Positions 44,279-44,881 of a DNA stretch of 44,881 nucleotides are shown here, piece after piece. A model generated the notes under the pieces. It worked only from the letters and a program-made list of their open reading frames with translations, made no database searches and had not been told where the DNA came from. Made by a program: the position numbers and the translations under genes. Source of the DNA: Magnetococcales bacterium WMHbinv6 (GTDB taxonomy: Bacteria; Pseudomonadota; Magnetococcia; Magnetococcales; Magnetaquicoccaceae); assembly GCA_002753135.1 (NCBI GenBank), contig PDZV01000035.1, positions 1 to 44,881 on the forward strand. Direction: 5' to 3'. How positions within the stretch are numbered: the first letter of the stretch is position 1; the number at the start of each line of letters is the position of its first letter.

Positions 44279-44781
44279 GCTCCGCGCTCGTCCAAAGTTG
44301 ATAATGGCCCGTCACGTGGGCCAGACGGTCACCGCCTTGTGGGAGAGTGGCGCTCCGGGAATCGGCGTCTCTGGTCGTCTGTTCCTCCGGGAATCTGTAC
44401 CTCTGGGGTATCTGTTCCTCCGGGAATCCGCGTCTCTGGCCGTCTGTTCCTCTGAGCTTTGGCACAATCGGTGACTGCCGGCGTTTTACGGCACCCCCGG
44501 CTTGCCGACAAAAAAGAGTCACCACGACCTCCCGCAGGAGGTTTCGCCGCATCACGGCTCATCAGGTGGTGTGTTTGCCTCAAAACGGGGGCGGCAGATC
44601 GTTGTTATCCAGCATCAGGCGCGGCAAGCATGCGAAAACAGATGCACTATCAATGACATCCCGACTCGATGCTTTATTGGCCAGTATCGACGTACTGAGA
44701 AGATGCAGGTAGCCGGGTGACCATTTGTTTCCTGTTGCTCAAACATGCTATGAGCTTGGAAAAACTGATGTAATTCCATTT
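44279..44781. other. Region upstream of the transposase fragment, no supported gene
   Basis: Several short ORFs overlap on both strands but none has a convincing ribosome-binding site or domain. It contains a tandem repeat of about 32 bp (44353-44449). The rest shows nothing I can name. In Mu-like elements this position usually holds ner and repressor genes, but none is recognisable. Confidence 0.45.
44353..44449 (+). repeat. Three tandem copies of a 32-33 bp repeat
   Basis: Units at 44353-44384, 44385-44417 and 44418-44449 each begin CTCCGGGAAT and end CTGTTC. A degenerate CTCTGAGCTT follows. The copies differ at internal positions. Function unknown; possible regulator-binding array. Confidence 0.8.
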
Positions 44782-44881
44782 CTAAATCAAAAGTGCATTA
44801 ACTATCCACGGCCATGCCGTGATTGATCTGATACGGTCACGATCATTTTCCAGGGCAAGGAGTGCTGATTCCAGGTGTCTC
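44782..44881 (-). other. 3' end of an unidentified reading frame entering from the right
   Basis: A minus-strand frame is open from the window edge to TAG 44784-44782 (32 residues, ESALLALENDRDRIRSITAW then PWIVNALL). It may be the C-terminus of a transposase, but the fragment is too short to assign. Confidence 0.3.

Overview
The window is about 45 kb of chromosome from a Gram-negative, motile, respiratory proteobacterium. Three features point that way: a zapA / 6S RNA / 5-formyl-THF cyclo-ligase block of the kind found in proteobacteria, a Tat-exported molybdoenzyme, and chemotaxis genes. RNase Y in the cell-division block, many sensor proteins, and a CULT-domain protein like the one known from Magnetospirillum suggest a magnetotactic-type lineage (Magnetococcales or a related alphaproteobacterial-grade group). 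That placement is inference. No magnetosome gene is present.

Layout. 1-4.8 kb: end of a YbjN-like gene, a small orphan ORF, a TIGR02449-like coiled-coil protein, zapA, 6S RNA, 5-FTHF cyclo-ligase, rny and a TerY-like vWA gene. 4.9-10.1 kb: a chemoreceptor, then a PP2C phosphatase, a zinc-ribbon protein kinase and a SUMF1-fold protein. Together with the vWA gene these form a TerY-P-like phospho-signalling set. 10.1-14.6 kb: pcm, mfd and tRNA-Thr(TGT). 14.6-18.8 kb: a decayed island next to the tRNA, with an XRE/HigB-type toxin-antitoxin pair, a 5'-truncated integrase, an AAA ATPase, and fragments of IS630, HsdS, a second integrase, IS1182 and a DUF1640 gene. 18.8-23.3 kb: a STAS protein, a CULT (cereblon-like) protein, and a histidine kinase / REC-GGDEF / HPt relay. 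23.4-30 kb: a four-gene periplasmic type II DMSO-reductase-family operon (alpha, beta, heme-b gamma, TorD-like chaperone), most like nitrate reductase / nitrite oxidoreductase enzymes. 30.4-35.2 kb: a PhoB/PhoR-like pair and a NIT-domain (nitrate/nitrite-sensing type) SpoIIE phosphatase. 35.7-38.4 kb: a Pit transporter, a DUF47 protein and a second PhoB-like regulator. 38.4-43.7 kb: a second SUMF1 protein, CheX, a DUF3467 protein, a Sel1-repeat protein, a frameshifted PPK2, a third SUMF1 protein and an orphan HEPN protein. 43.7-44.9 kb: remains of a Mu-like transposable element, namely an array of short repeats, the N-terminal DNA-binding part of a MuA-type transposase, and a tandem repeat.

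How the parts may work together. The molybdoenzyme operon is divergent from a two-component system and is followed by a NIT-domain phosphatase, so the 23-35 kb block looks like a nitrate/nitrite (or related oxyanion) respiration and sensing unit. Pit, DUF47, PhoB and PPK2 point to phosphate uptake and polyphosphate handling. The vWA, PP2C and kinase genes form a Ser/Thr phosphorylation module that may act on SUMF1-type effectors. The SpoIIE phosphatase and STAS protein could belong to a partner-switching pathway whose anti-sigma kinase is not in the window. All identifications come from reading the sequence and from memory of the families; no search was run.
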